This document shows, piece after piece, positions 25,926 through 35,560 of a DNA stretch of 64,000 nucleotides (the stretch's first letter is position 1; each line of letters begins with the position of its first letter). The DNA lies in assembly GCA_947247005.1 (NCBI GenBank), contig OX365948.1, positions 3,658,001-3,722,000 on the forward strand, written 5' to 3'. The notes beneath the pieces were generated by a model, which was given only the letters and a program-made list of their open reading frames with translations, searched no databases and had not been told where the DNA came from. The stretch is from Spisula solida. Its lineage: Eukaryota; Mollusca; Bivalvia; Venerida; Mactridae. A program made the position numbers and the translations under genes.

Positions 25926-26933
25926 CTCAAACAATTAAAAATCTTGATATTAGGAAGTCTACTGGCCTTGACGAGCTTGAGCCTCGTATCTTACACTTAA
26001 GTGCAGATGTTATTGCCAAACCTCTTTCTCATATGTTTAATCTATGCATAAGAAAAGGTGTCTTCCCTGAAAAATTCAAGAATGCAAAAATGACACCAAT
26101 TCACAAGAAAGGGCCAATTCAGAATGTTAACAACTTCAGACCAATATCCATTCTACCTGTGCCATCGAAGATTCTAGAAAGACACATTGCCTTTCATCTT
26201 CGTGCTTTTCTTGAACAACATAAACTTCTCAATCAGTCAGGATTTCGAACAAATCATTCTTGTGAGACTGCTCTAGCTTCAATCATAGATGACTGGCTAT
26301 CCGCAATAAATGAGCGCAATACTGTCGGTACTGTCCTTGATCTTTCCAAGGCATTTGACATGGTTAATCATATCCTTCTTCTTGAAAAGCTCGGCCTTTA
26401 CCACTGCAGCCCTCTTGCTCTGCAATGGTTCAAATCCTATCTGTCAAACCGACTCTTACAAGTTTCAATTTCTGGTCACCTTTCAACCCCTCAGCTTATG
26501 ACAGGGGTCAGTGCTTGGACCTCTCCTTTTTATACTTTACATTAACGACCTTCCACTACATATCAGCAGGTCAGAAACTAACATGTTTGCTGATGATACA
26601 ACACTTTATGCATGTGGTAAAAGTTCTCAAGACATACACTCAGGATTGCAAGAATCCTTGAATGCAGTCTCTGATTGGTGCAATCATAACTCAATGATTT
26701 TAAATAGCACAAAAACAAAATCCATGATCATATCAGCATATCACAAACATAACACGCATGTAACCTTTACGCTTCAAAATGACCACTTACAGTTTTCCAC
26801 AACAGAAAAACTCCTCGGAGTGCATATTGATAACAATCTTAACTTCAACACACATATCTAACAAACCCTTAAAAGTGCAACTCTCTTCTCTTTCTCCTCC
26901 TGAGAATAAAATGCTAAATCTTGACCAAACAAG
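25926..26933 (+). pseudogene. LINE ORF2 remnant: reverse transcriptase domain
   Basis: The RT copies the element RNA at the nicked target. Visible blocks in order are KNLDIRKSTGLDEL (block 1, before 26033), TPIHKKG, NNFRPISILPVPSKILE (block 2), LNQSGFR-NHSCETAL (block 3), LDLSKAFDMVNH (motif A aspartates), then in the +1 frame LGPLLFILYINDLP and MFADDTTLY (motif C, FADD), and LLGVHIDNNLNFNTHI. Catalytic residues are intact, but the frame shifts near 26510, a stop follows at 26859, and insertions lie on both sides. Confidence 0.9.
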
Positions 26934-27803
26934 AGGGCCGCTCACCTGTCGTACTAGTGCATGTACACCCCCATAGTGACCCTACACATTTTCTGAATAA
27001 AATTTAAGGAAATTCAGCCTCTTTTTTATGATTTGACCATGAGACTTAGCTTTTGACCCCAGATGACTTAATTAATATCAAACTTAACCTAGATGTCTTG
27101 AGATGATCATTGGGACCAAATTTCATAAAGATTAAGTCGAACTTGTGACCTCTGGTGACTACACAGGGTTTTTCTATGATCTGACCTATAATTTAAACAA
27201 AATTTATTGGAAACAATACCTAAACACTTAAAAAATAAAAAATATGGTTCCAGTGGGGTTTGAACCGACGACCCTCATGAAAATGTCAATTAACATTGTG
27301 ACCTTGTTTTTGACCCCAGATGACCCGAACTTGGCCTAGATTTTGTTGACAGGATCATTGTGACAAAAGTTTCATAAAGATTAAGTTAAAATTGTAACCT
27401 CTGGTGACTACACAAGGTTTTTCTATGATCTGACCTATAATTTTAACAAAATATTTTCTCCATATAACTGTCCAAATACATGCTATAAAGACAAAACAAT
27501 ACCTAAACACTTTAAAAAAAATAAAAAAATATAAAAAGTATGGTTCCAGTAGGGGTTGAACCCACGGCCCTCAGGAAAATGTCAATTGACATTGTGATTT
27601 TTATAATTGACATTGTGACCTTGTTTTCGATTACCCAAAATCGAACTTGACCTAGAGTGTGTTGACAAGATCAATGTGACCAAGTTTCATAAAGATTAAC
27701 CCAAAATTGTGACCTCTAGAGAGGACACAACCGAATTATTGACGGACGGACGGACGAAGAGTGATCACAAAAGCTCACTCTGTCACTTTGTGACCGGTGA
27801 GCT
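26934..27803. mobile_element. AACAAGAGGGC-type bivalve repeat inserted in the LINE
   Basis: 870 bp interrupting LINE ORF2. AACAAG occurs on both sides (26928-26933 and 27804-27809), and joining the flanks restores the frame DQTRKLFFNSY, so it is a genuine insertion with a likely 6-bp target duplication. The left end reads AGGGCCGCTCACCTGTCG and the right end GACCGGTGAGCT, which are inversely similar. The interior holds repeated GTGACCTCTGGTGACTACAC blocks and two GTTTGAACC(C/G)A segments (near 27256 and 27556) resembling a reversed tRNA B box. No protein is encoded. Confidence 0.85.
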
Positions 27804-27809
27804 AACAAG

Positions 27810-28592
27810 AAAACTGTTTTTCAATTCCTATATTCTTCATCATCTTGACTACTGTATCACAATATGGGGAAATTCAACTTGCTTTCTCCTTGATAGACTA
27901 TTAAAATTTCAGAAACGTGCTGCTAGAATTATTCTAGACAAAGATTTTGATTCACCATCTGCGGAGCTGTTTCAGAGCTTGAGATGGATGACAATCTATG
28001 AAAGAATAAACTATAAAAAGTCCATCCTTGTATTTAAAAGCTTGACAAATACCGCTCCAGAATAGCTTAGTTCAAAATTTCAAATTACAAATTACCCCAA
28101 TCAAACATTAAGGTCAGCCACAAACAATCTCTTATGCATGCCAAAAACCCAATCTAGAAATCTTCGGAAAGTCAATCTCATATGCTAGACCAAAACTTTG
28201 GAATTCTCTTCCTCAATGCATCAGAAATGTAGAAACATTAAACACGTTTAAAACAAAATGCATCGAGTACAAATGTCCACAATGGGCTGACATCATTGCT
28301 ACTTAGTCTATATCAGGCACTATTTTTATAATATGAATAAGCCTGTATTGAAAATTCCATTGAATTATTTCTTTAATATTCTACTTTTATCACCAATGCC
28401 ATTAATAACTGAAGTTTAGTATAATTTGTATATGTTGTTTATTATGCACATTGTCTCTTATATATGCTTTTCATTGTTATTGTTATTTTTATTTTGTCTC
28501 CTGTCTGTTTTCTTCCCAGTGGACCATATTGAAAATTGATATTGCTGTCAAATATGTAATCCACATTAAATAAAGTCGTTATTATTATTATT
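27810..28592 (+). pseudogene. LINE ORF2 C-terminal remnant and 3' UTR
   Basis: The segment resumes with RKLFFNSYILHHLDYCITIW, then LLKFQKRAARIILDKDFDSP, the conserved post-RT region of CR1/L2-type ORF2. It continues with a stop and frame changes through LRSATNNLLCMPK to KCPQWADIIAT at about 28306. The 3' UTR ends with AATAAAGTCGTT and an ATT microsatellite, the expected 3' end. Confidence 0.8.
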
Positions 28593-28964
28593 ATTATAAC
28601 TTAACCAGTCGAGCACAGAAAACATTAAAAACACACAAGGCTCAATGCCTTACTGAACCAACCGAGCACAGAAAACATAACACATATACAAGGCACAATG
28701 TCTAGCTAAACCAAGTAAAGCTCAACCCAAGTCCAAGCTGGCGAAAAGTATGAATGAATTAGTTTCAGCAAACAAAAGGCGGAAAAGTTACAACAGTAAA
28801 ACTGCTGAAATATATAGCTTTAGCTGTCTTAAGTCCTAAAAAGTTAAATAATAGTATTAAAAAGCTGAATGGCATGGTTTCAGCTGAATGGATTAGTTTC
28901 AGCAATACAAAAAGCTGAAAGCTCCAACCTGATGACCTAGTTTCAATAAGTAAAATGTCTTAAA
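28593..28964 (-). repeat. Family A repeat fragment at the LINE 3' end
   Basis: A truncated and rearranged copy of family A in the same orientation as 24636-25925. It starts AACTTAACCAGTCGAGCACAG directly after the LINE ATT tail and stops at TTTCAATAAGTAAAATG, immediately before the right 16-bp direct repeat. The start is duplicated internally (CGAGCACAGAAAACAT twice). Confidence 0.7.
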
Positions 28965-28980
28965 TGACCCGCATATCCAA
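28965..28980. repeat. 16-bp direct repeat, right flank of LINE block
   Basis: Exact second copy of TGACCCGCATATCCAA (20535-20550). Confidence 0.75.
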
Positions 28981-29449
28981 GTTTCTGTCCCATCGCTGAA
29001 TTTACAGCATATTTGCGTCAACTAGCGATAGACGGTTATACAGTTACTGGTACTGTATATTTCTGGGTTTTATATTGCTATATGGCTTACCGCGTAGCAT
29101 GACAATCCAGCCTTATATCGTACATAAAGATTAATATGATACCCGTATATGTATTGATATGTTTTCATTATATTTAACATATTTTGGGATTTGTGAAAAA
29201 TATATAAATCTGTTGTTAGATTTAATCTTTAAAATTAAACATATCCCTGTAATTTATGATAGTGTTCTGCTGCAAAACATGACGGCATAAAATAAGCAGT
29301 CTGTGAACTTATTGACTGTGCCTCGTAAAAGTAGCTAAATTACTGAAATCCATTCAGACCTCTGGTAACCATAGCAACCGAAATCCAAGTCCATTTTGAA
29401 TAACGAGCCGAGCATAGTCTTTATTTGCCAGTCAGCTTTCTGCTGAAAT
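28981..29449. other. Unannotated stretch
   Basis: No gene or repeat that I can support. Confidence 0.35.
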
Positions 29450-29585
29450 ATGACAGGCATATGTGTGCCTCCACCCGGATTTGAACCCGGGTCGCCAAAT
29501 TAGACGACAAGTGCGCTAACCAATAGTCTTACTAGATCATTGTGCACAGGTGAGCTATACATTGCCATCTTGGCCCTCTTGTTGA
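29450..29585 (-). repeat. tRNA-derived SINE-like element
   Basis: On the minus strand a tRNA-like body is visible: an A-box-like TGGTTAGCGCACTTG (about 29510-29525), an anticodon-like arm, and a perfect T stem-loop with B box GGGTTCAAATCC (about 29473-29492). The acceptor stem does not pair, so it is not a functional tRNA. The 5' side begins ATCAACAAGAGGGCC, the same word that opens the bivalve repeats at 26934 and 31144. Confidence 0.65.
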
Positions 29586-29616
29586 TAATCAGTACAACAT
29601 CACAATGATATTATTC

Positions 29617-29624
29617 TGGTTCCC
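29617..29624. repeat. hAT target-site duplication, left
   Basis: TGGTTCCC, repeated exactly at 30704-30711. Confidence 0.85.
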
Positions 29625-30703
29625 AGGGGCGGATCCAGGATTTGGCGTTAGGGGGGGCGTGCATTCATGTATTGATACCCCCCCCCTCAAGAAAATGTGC
29701 GAGCGAAGCGAGCTAGAAAAAAATGTATCTCTGAGAAGCACTCCTCCACACAATTTCGTTCTTTATCTTATAATATTCATTGATAAAATTATTGTGAGAG
29801 CAAGGCGAGTAAGAATATATGCATTAATTATTTGAACAGCATATCCCTCAAAGTCATTCCCTACTTGAAAAAATTAACTTTTAGTGGTTGTGCGAGCGTA
29901 GCGAGCAAGAAAAAATGCAATTATCTATTTCAGCTTCATACACCACATTCTTATTACTTGGTAATATTCACTGATGCAGTTATTGTCAGAATTAGAAAAC
30001 AAATCAGTGTTTGTCTGAGCAGCATACCCAAACAACTCAATGGTAAATCAAAAGCTTTCATTGAATTTACGTAGTTCTTCATCGAGCGAAGCGAGCTTGA
30101 AAAATCGTTGTTTATATGAACAGCATAGTCAGGACTAACGATAATCGACTTGATAATATTCACTGATATATAGCTGCTGTGAATTCGTCACGAAAAAAGG
30201 CAATGTCTATCTGAGCAGCATACCCTGCGAACTCCAGGGCTTCAGTTTTGTTTAAGTGGAAATGTGAAGTACTTGGGATTCAGCGACTAGGGAGTCCACG
30301 GGCCAGTGGCTTTCTACCTCGTGACTTTTTAAATAGAACCACGTCAGCTGCATTCTGAGGTATCTTTTTTAATGAAAAGGACAGGTTTATTAGAAAATAA
30401 AGCCAACTCGATCTATTAATATTTTATGTCTTGTCGGACATTTTCAATGTGCAAGAATCTCGGCATTTCTGTAGCCGATGTTTGGCACCATGCTACCAAT
30501 CAGTCCGATATCTTGTTTTTGCATACAGCATTAAGTTCACTTTAAAATCCATAAATTGATTATTGTTTAATTTACGCGAGCGAAGCGAGCGAAAAAAATT
30601 GCATATCAATATTGTTCTTACATCCAAAATATGAGAAATTACCTAGGCTCCGGCGATTTTAGGGGGGGCGTACGCCGGGTCCGCCCCCCCTTGGATCCGC
30701 CTA
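29625..30703. mobile_element. hAT-like non-autonomous element (1079 bp)
   Basis: The ends are AGGGGCGGATCCAGG and, inverted, TAGGCGGATCCAAGG, and the element is flanked by the 8-bp duplication TGGTTCCC. Eight-bp duplications and GGGGCGGATCC-type ends are typical of hAT elements. Next to each end is a G/C homopolymer-rich stretch. The interior is AT-rich with several TGCGAGCGAAGCGAGC motifs and no transposase. Similar interior sequence recurs at about 56970-57680. It is inserted in the 70-bp tandem array. Confidence 0.85.
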
Positions 30704-30710
30704 TGGTTCC

Positions 30711-30980
30711 CGTCCTAAATCTAATGTAATGTACGATTTGGGGACCGGATCCAGACTAGCAATGGTATTAGTCTGGTCACCGTCCTAAATCTAATGTAAT
30801 GTACGATTTAGGGACCGGATCCAGACTAGCAATGGCATTAATCTGGTGGCCGTCCTAAATCTAATGTAATGTACGATTTGGGGACCGGATCCAGACTAGA
30901 AATGATATTAGTCTGGTTCCGTCCTAAATCTAATGCAATGTACGATTTGGGGACCGGATCCAGACTAGCAATGGTATTTG
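30711..30980. repeat. ~70-bp tandem array, four units
   Basis: Units start CGTCCTAAATCTAATGTAAT at 30711, 30781, 30851 and 30920 and contain GGACCGGATCCAGACTAG. The sequence just left of the hAT element (AATGATATTATTCTGGTTCC) matches the end of a unit, so the array was split by the insertion. Confidence 0.9.
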
Positions 30981-31143
30981 TTTTCAGGTGTAAGAATGAT
31001 CTGCAAGGCACAGCCGATTGATTGGATCCTTATTATTATCATAATTGGTTGTGGTATGTATTACTACGGTAGTATTCGTTGTATGTACCCACTTGAAACT
31101 TGCAGCATCGATTGCTACTTCTTGTATTACCTATAAAAACAAG

Positions 31144-32220
31144 AGGGCACAAAGGGCCCTAGGTCACTCACCTGTCGTACTAGTGCATGCACACCCCTAT
31201 GGTGACCCTACACATTTTCTGAATAAGAAAATTCAGCCTCTATTGCAAGTTTTTTAACGATTTGACCAGGTGACCTAGCTTTTGACCCCAGATGACATAA
31301 TTAATATCAAACTTAACCTAGATTGTGCTGAGATGATCATTACGACCAAATTTCATAAAGATTAAGTCGAAATTGTGACCTCTGGTGATTACACAGGGGT
31401 TTTCTATATTTGCCCCCCATATAAATGTACGTACAAATACATACTTTAAAGACAAAACATTACCTAAACACTTAAAAAATAAAATAAAATATGCTCCCAG
31501 TGGGGTTTGAACCCATGACCCTCAGGAATATGTCAATTGACATTGTGACCTTGTTTTTGACCCCAGATGACCCAAAATCGAACTTGGCCTATATTGTGTT
31601 GACATGATCATCGGGACAAAGATCCATAAAGATTAAATTGAAATTGTAACCTCTGGTGACTACACAATGTTTTTCTATGATTTGACCTATAATTTAAACA
31701 AAATATTTTGGAAAAACATATTTTCCGCCATATAACTGTACAAATACATGCTATAAAGACAAAACAATACCTAACACTTAAAAAAATTAAAAAAATTATG
31801 GTTCTGGGACAGTGGGGTTTGAACCCACGGCCCTCAGAAAAATGTCAATTGACATTGTGAGTTTTATAATTGACAGTGTGACATTGTTTTTGATCCCAGA
31901 TGACCCAAAATCGACATTACCTAGATTTTGTTGCCATGATCATTGTGACCAAGTTTCTTAAAGATTTATAAAAAAATATGACTTCCAATGACTACACAAG
32001 GTTTTTCTATAACTTGACCTAGTGACCTAGTTTTTTACCTCAGATGACCCAATATCGAAATCGACCTAGATTTTGTTCAGATGATCATTGTGACCAAGTT
32101 TCGTAAAGATTACGCCAAAATTGTGACCTCTAGAGAGGACACAACCCAATTGTTGACGGACGGACGACGGACGAAGAGTGATCACAAAAGCTCACTCTGT
32201 CACTTTGTGACAGGTGAGCT
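31144..32220. mobile_element. AACAAGAGGGC-type bivalve repeat, longer copy
   Basis: Same family as 26934-27803. It starts AGGGCACAAAGGGCCCTAGG, with CACTCACCTGTCGTACTAGT following, and ends GTGACAGGTGAGCT. AACAA flanks both sides. The interior repeats GACCCCAGATGACCCAAAAT blocks and two reversed B-box-like GTTTGAACCCA segments (about 31506 and 31818). No coding capacity. Confidence 0.85.
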
Positions 32221-32756
32221 AACAAAAACAAAACGGAAAGCATTTTAGAACATGCGTGCAATGATGAATATTTTAGAAAATGATAGTTGTATCCCGTGTC
32301 CCAACGGTTGTACAAGTATGTTCTGTCGTGAGTCTAACTACGGCGGAAGGTATGTAGGGTTACAGCCTACAAAGGCACAAAAATGTATGTTTATGAGACA
32401 GGGACAAATAAAGACACCACGCCAGTCGAAGGTTAAACGATGACTGACGTGCAAAGGTATTCTGTGCTCAGTGGACTGAGACAAAAGCCAAAACTAGGCA
32501 ATGTCCAGTGAAATGTATGGAAGCGGAGAAATGCCATGCGGTTAGTAATGATATGAAATCGATGAAAAATGGTATGATAAATGTATGATAAAGACTGTAT
32601 ATAGACAAGGTACATGTACATACATAATTGATAGTATATATAGTAAATAAGGTCAATATGACCTCGTGACAGTTCCATCGTTTGTTGTACCAGTATGTAA
32701 CGCGTGGAAGAGTCTATATAGCTTTACATTTTGGTACAAGCGTGAACAATTTGTAA
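32221..32756. other. Unannotated stretch
   Basis: A 63-codon plus-strand ORF at 32252-32443 contains four cysteines (IPCPNGCTSMFC) but no splice or homology support. A loosely repetitive ATGTATGATAAA segment follows. Confidence 0.3.
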
Positions 32757-33190
32757 TAAATAAAAATAAATAAATATACCAGATTTATATAGCGCCCTTT
32801 TCATGCGAATTCACGTTCAAAGGCACTTTACCCATGTTGCAGCCACAAGGGCGCAGGTGCATCCTCTACCAGTGCAGATACAGCATGATCTGACCAGAGG
32901 GACAGACTGAGAGAAAGCCCCTGATAGGGGAGAGCGTTAGATACAAGCATGTCCGGCGCAGCAGAGGTGCGCCTAGCTCTTATTTCGAATAGACAGCCTG
33001 GTTCTTTAAAGTGCCCGGTGTATAGCACCGATACAAAGTTTCCTGGCACTTCCAGATACTTTGCAGACCACACGGCCAGATATAGCGGGAAATATTATAA
33101 ATATTTCAGAAATGTCAAGTTTCGATGCCAGGGATTTAACCCATGACATCTGGATTGACAGCCCATGCGTTACCACTGAGCTAAATCCGC
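32757..33190 (-). repeat. tRNA-derived SINE
   Basis: On the minus strand it starts GCGGATTTAGCTCAGTGGTA at 33190, a textbook tRNA head with A box TAGCTCAGTGG. An anticodon-like arm and the B-box variant GGGTTAAATCC follow (about 33131-33143). A ~300-bp body and an AGGGCGCTATATAAATCTGG end lead into a TATTTATTTATTTTTATT tail at 32757. The 3' segment resembles the tail shared by many animal SINEs and their partner LINEs. The T-arm loop has AA where CG is expected, so it is a retroposed copy and not a tRNA gene. Confidence 0.85.
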
Positions 33191-35259
33191 TTATCCGTAA
33201 TAGTGTGCTCAATTTACAAAATACAGTTTGGTGTATCATATTCGAGCCGAGATCTGAGAAAAGGGCCCTTATGACAATTTTTTGGAATTTTGTTTGTTTT
33301 GGCATTTTCTGTCGAATCCATCTTTCCTGTAAACAATAAAACAAGATTTTTGTCAAAATTCTAAATATTCACAAAGTTATGACCTTCAAATGGAACCAAT
33401 GACATGAACGTTTTGTGCAAAAACGCACATCTCAACATTGACATATGTTGGTCCTGTTTGTGTCTTAGTGGCATTATATATATCCCACACGCATTCACCT
33501 GCTATTAATCAACTTATCATTTGAATAATGGTACTTCTTTGTGAGGCGTAACATTTCTGTGTAAATATTTTACACTTTTATTTTATTTTTGTTGCCATAG
33601 CAACCATTTCGTCAACGACTAAAATATACCAAATAATCTTGTTTACTACTAATTATCATAAAAATATTACCAATGACATATATGGACTTTATATTAATAA
33701 AGTCTATGACTAGATTTTTTATTTATTTTTATAAATGGTTGTGCTTCTTTCGTTTCAATACCATGGCAACCAATTATTTAGAATCAAATAATGATGTGTA
33801 TTTACCATTAGTGTTTTACGACTTGTAGTCATATTGAAAGAATAACAAATACATGCTATGCATAGTTGAATTTTTAAATTGGTTATATCTTATTGCTGTT
33901 GTCATAGCAACGATTCGTTCTAATTAGTTATACTCAATTTAACAATAGATCTACTCTGCATTTATATATGATCCAGTCTCCAGGAAAACCTGCTATTTTG
34001 ACAAAATTTTGAATTTGAGATTTTCCATTACTTGAAAGAATAATCTTAATGAAGCAAAATACAAAATAAATTTTGTTAATAATTTCCTTTTTAGGAGGTA
34101 ACTGTTGTTTTTGTAGTGCCCTTATTCGGAGCTTTTTTGTGTGACGTCGCAAACGTCATTCAAACGTTATTCGACGTAATTAACACGTATTTCATAATTA
34201 CACCATTTGATCAAATATTGACATAAATTGTTCAAAATGGTATCACATTATAGCATTATCTTTTAGATTTTTAAAAATTTACCAAAATCTAAATTGTTCA
34301 CATTCAGAGAAAGGCTACATAGAGGATATTTGTGTTTTTCGGTGTAAGATCGGTTGTTATTTCACCGAATGAGCAGCTGAAGTAATATTTTCACACCGAA
34401 AAACACAAATATTCTATTTATTGGATGCTTTATTTTGATAATCTAAACCAATTATTAACTTAGTGAATTTTATTGACCCGTATGGTGCCTCACATTATGA
34501 CGTGACGTCATTTTAAAGCGCGTGCTGACGTTCGATTAAGTAGATATTTAATAAGCAGTTGATTTCCGACGTTCATGTGCATTAAATGTGCGTTAAAGGT
34601 TACTTTAACTGCAGTGTAAGTAATCATATGGATGATTTTATTAAGTGTATGTCTGATGGAAGAAAACGCATTTTTCATTTTGTATACCTACGCTATCTAG
34701 ATCTTCTCATACAGCATCCGCTAAAAGAGGCTAGCCGTCAACATTTTGAGTAATGAACTAATCAGTGTTTTAATTTGAAATTGATCCTGTATTAAGTATT
34801 ATTTTAAACATTATCTGCGTATTTAAATTACTATCAATGCCATTCAACACTATTATTCGTCTGCATTGCCTCAAAATTGGGGATTTTGTGAAGTATCCAC
34901 TGACAGTGTCATTTCGATTTAAGACGTCAATAGGTATAAACCAAATTTGGGCGCTCCTCGGGGATTTTAAAGTAGTCCGTTTGAGTGAAATTATCAACAG
35001 TGGAATTATCGACAGTGAAATTATCGGATTATAATTCACTGATATTCCGCGGTAAAGCACTCATAAGCATTAAATAATACTGTTTTAAACTACAAACCCC
35101 TTGTTTTTCTCACATTGAGTACTTTTCCGAAATTAGTCACCAAAGCAACGAAGTATGTGATTTTGACATAATTCATGGGAAAATCTAAAGCTAGCCTAAG
35201 CTATAGTACTAAATCAACATCAAATTGAATTAAAAATGGGACGTATTATGGGAACACCC
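33191..35259. other. Repeat-like AT-rich stretch without a gene
   Basis: At 33243-33275 lies GAGCCGAGATCTGAGAAAAG followed by GGGCCCTTATG, an inverted match to 51483-51515. Several CCATAGCAACC-type words (33590, 33763, 33900) recur in the next kilobase. A perfect 20-bp hairpin lies at 34326-34412. No coding region is supported. Confidence 0.4.
34326..34412. repeat. 20-bp perfect inverted repeat, 47-nt loop
   Basis: ATATTTGTGTTTTTCGGTGT at 34326-34345 is repeated as its reverse complement at 34393-34412. It could be a short foldback element. Confidence 0.85.
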
Positions 35260-35264
35260 TCGGC

Positions 35265-35560
35265 GGGCGTCCGGGTTGTGACGGCGTCCAGCAGTTTGTC
35301 TGTACTCTAACGCTCAGAGTTTTCATCTGATCGTCTTCAAACTTTGTGTCAATGCTTATGGGCATAATATCTAGGCCAAGTTCGATTGTAGGCCAAATTG
35401 GCTTAGGCCTTATTAGGTTATGGGCCTTTAATTACTAAATAAGTATGAAATTGGCCTTGTCTGTGCTCTAACGCAAACAGTTTTCATCCGATTGTCTTCA
35501 AACTTTGTGACAATGCTTAAATTTATGGGCATAATATCTAGGTATGAAATAGACTTCTAC
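35265..35560. repeat. Interspersed repeat with ~170-bp internal duplication
   Basis: The blocks CTCTAACGC, AGTTTTCATC(T/C)GAT, GTCTTCAAACTTTGTG and GGGCATAATATCTAGG each occur twice in order (about 35305-35376 and 35468-35545). This phrase pattern is one that I associate with bivalve interspersed repeats. Confidence 0.6.

Larger units (their letters stand above)
20551..28964 (+). mobile_element. Inactive CR1-like non-LTR retrotransposon with nested insertions
   Basis: A two-ORF LINE. ORF1 (about 20685-22480) carries an SGNH esterase-like domain. ORF2 (about 22537-28310) carries an AP-type endonuclease, a reverse transcriptase and a C-terminal region. The 3' UTR ends near 28592 in an AATAAAGTCGTT(ATT)n tail. 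Three later insertions split ORF2 (about 23022-23842, 24636-25925, 26934-27803), and frameshifts and stops occur in both ORFs, so it is dead. The CR1/Jockey-group assignment rests on the esterase-containing ORF1 and a microsatellite-like tail rather than poly(A); the exact clade is uncertain. Confidence 0.85.

Noticed and set aside
20551..28964. Active retrotransposon
   Set aside because: Stops, frameshifts and three insertions break both ORFs.
29465..29535. Functional tRNA gene
   Set aside because: The T arm and B box are perfect, but the acceptor stem does not pair and the sequence continues as a SINE.
33122..33190. Functional tRNA gene
   Set aside because: The D arm is good, but the 3' acceptor strand does not match the 5' end, the T loop is altered and a SINE body follows.
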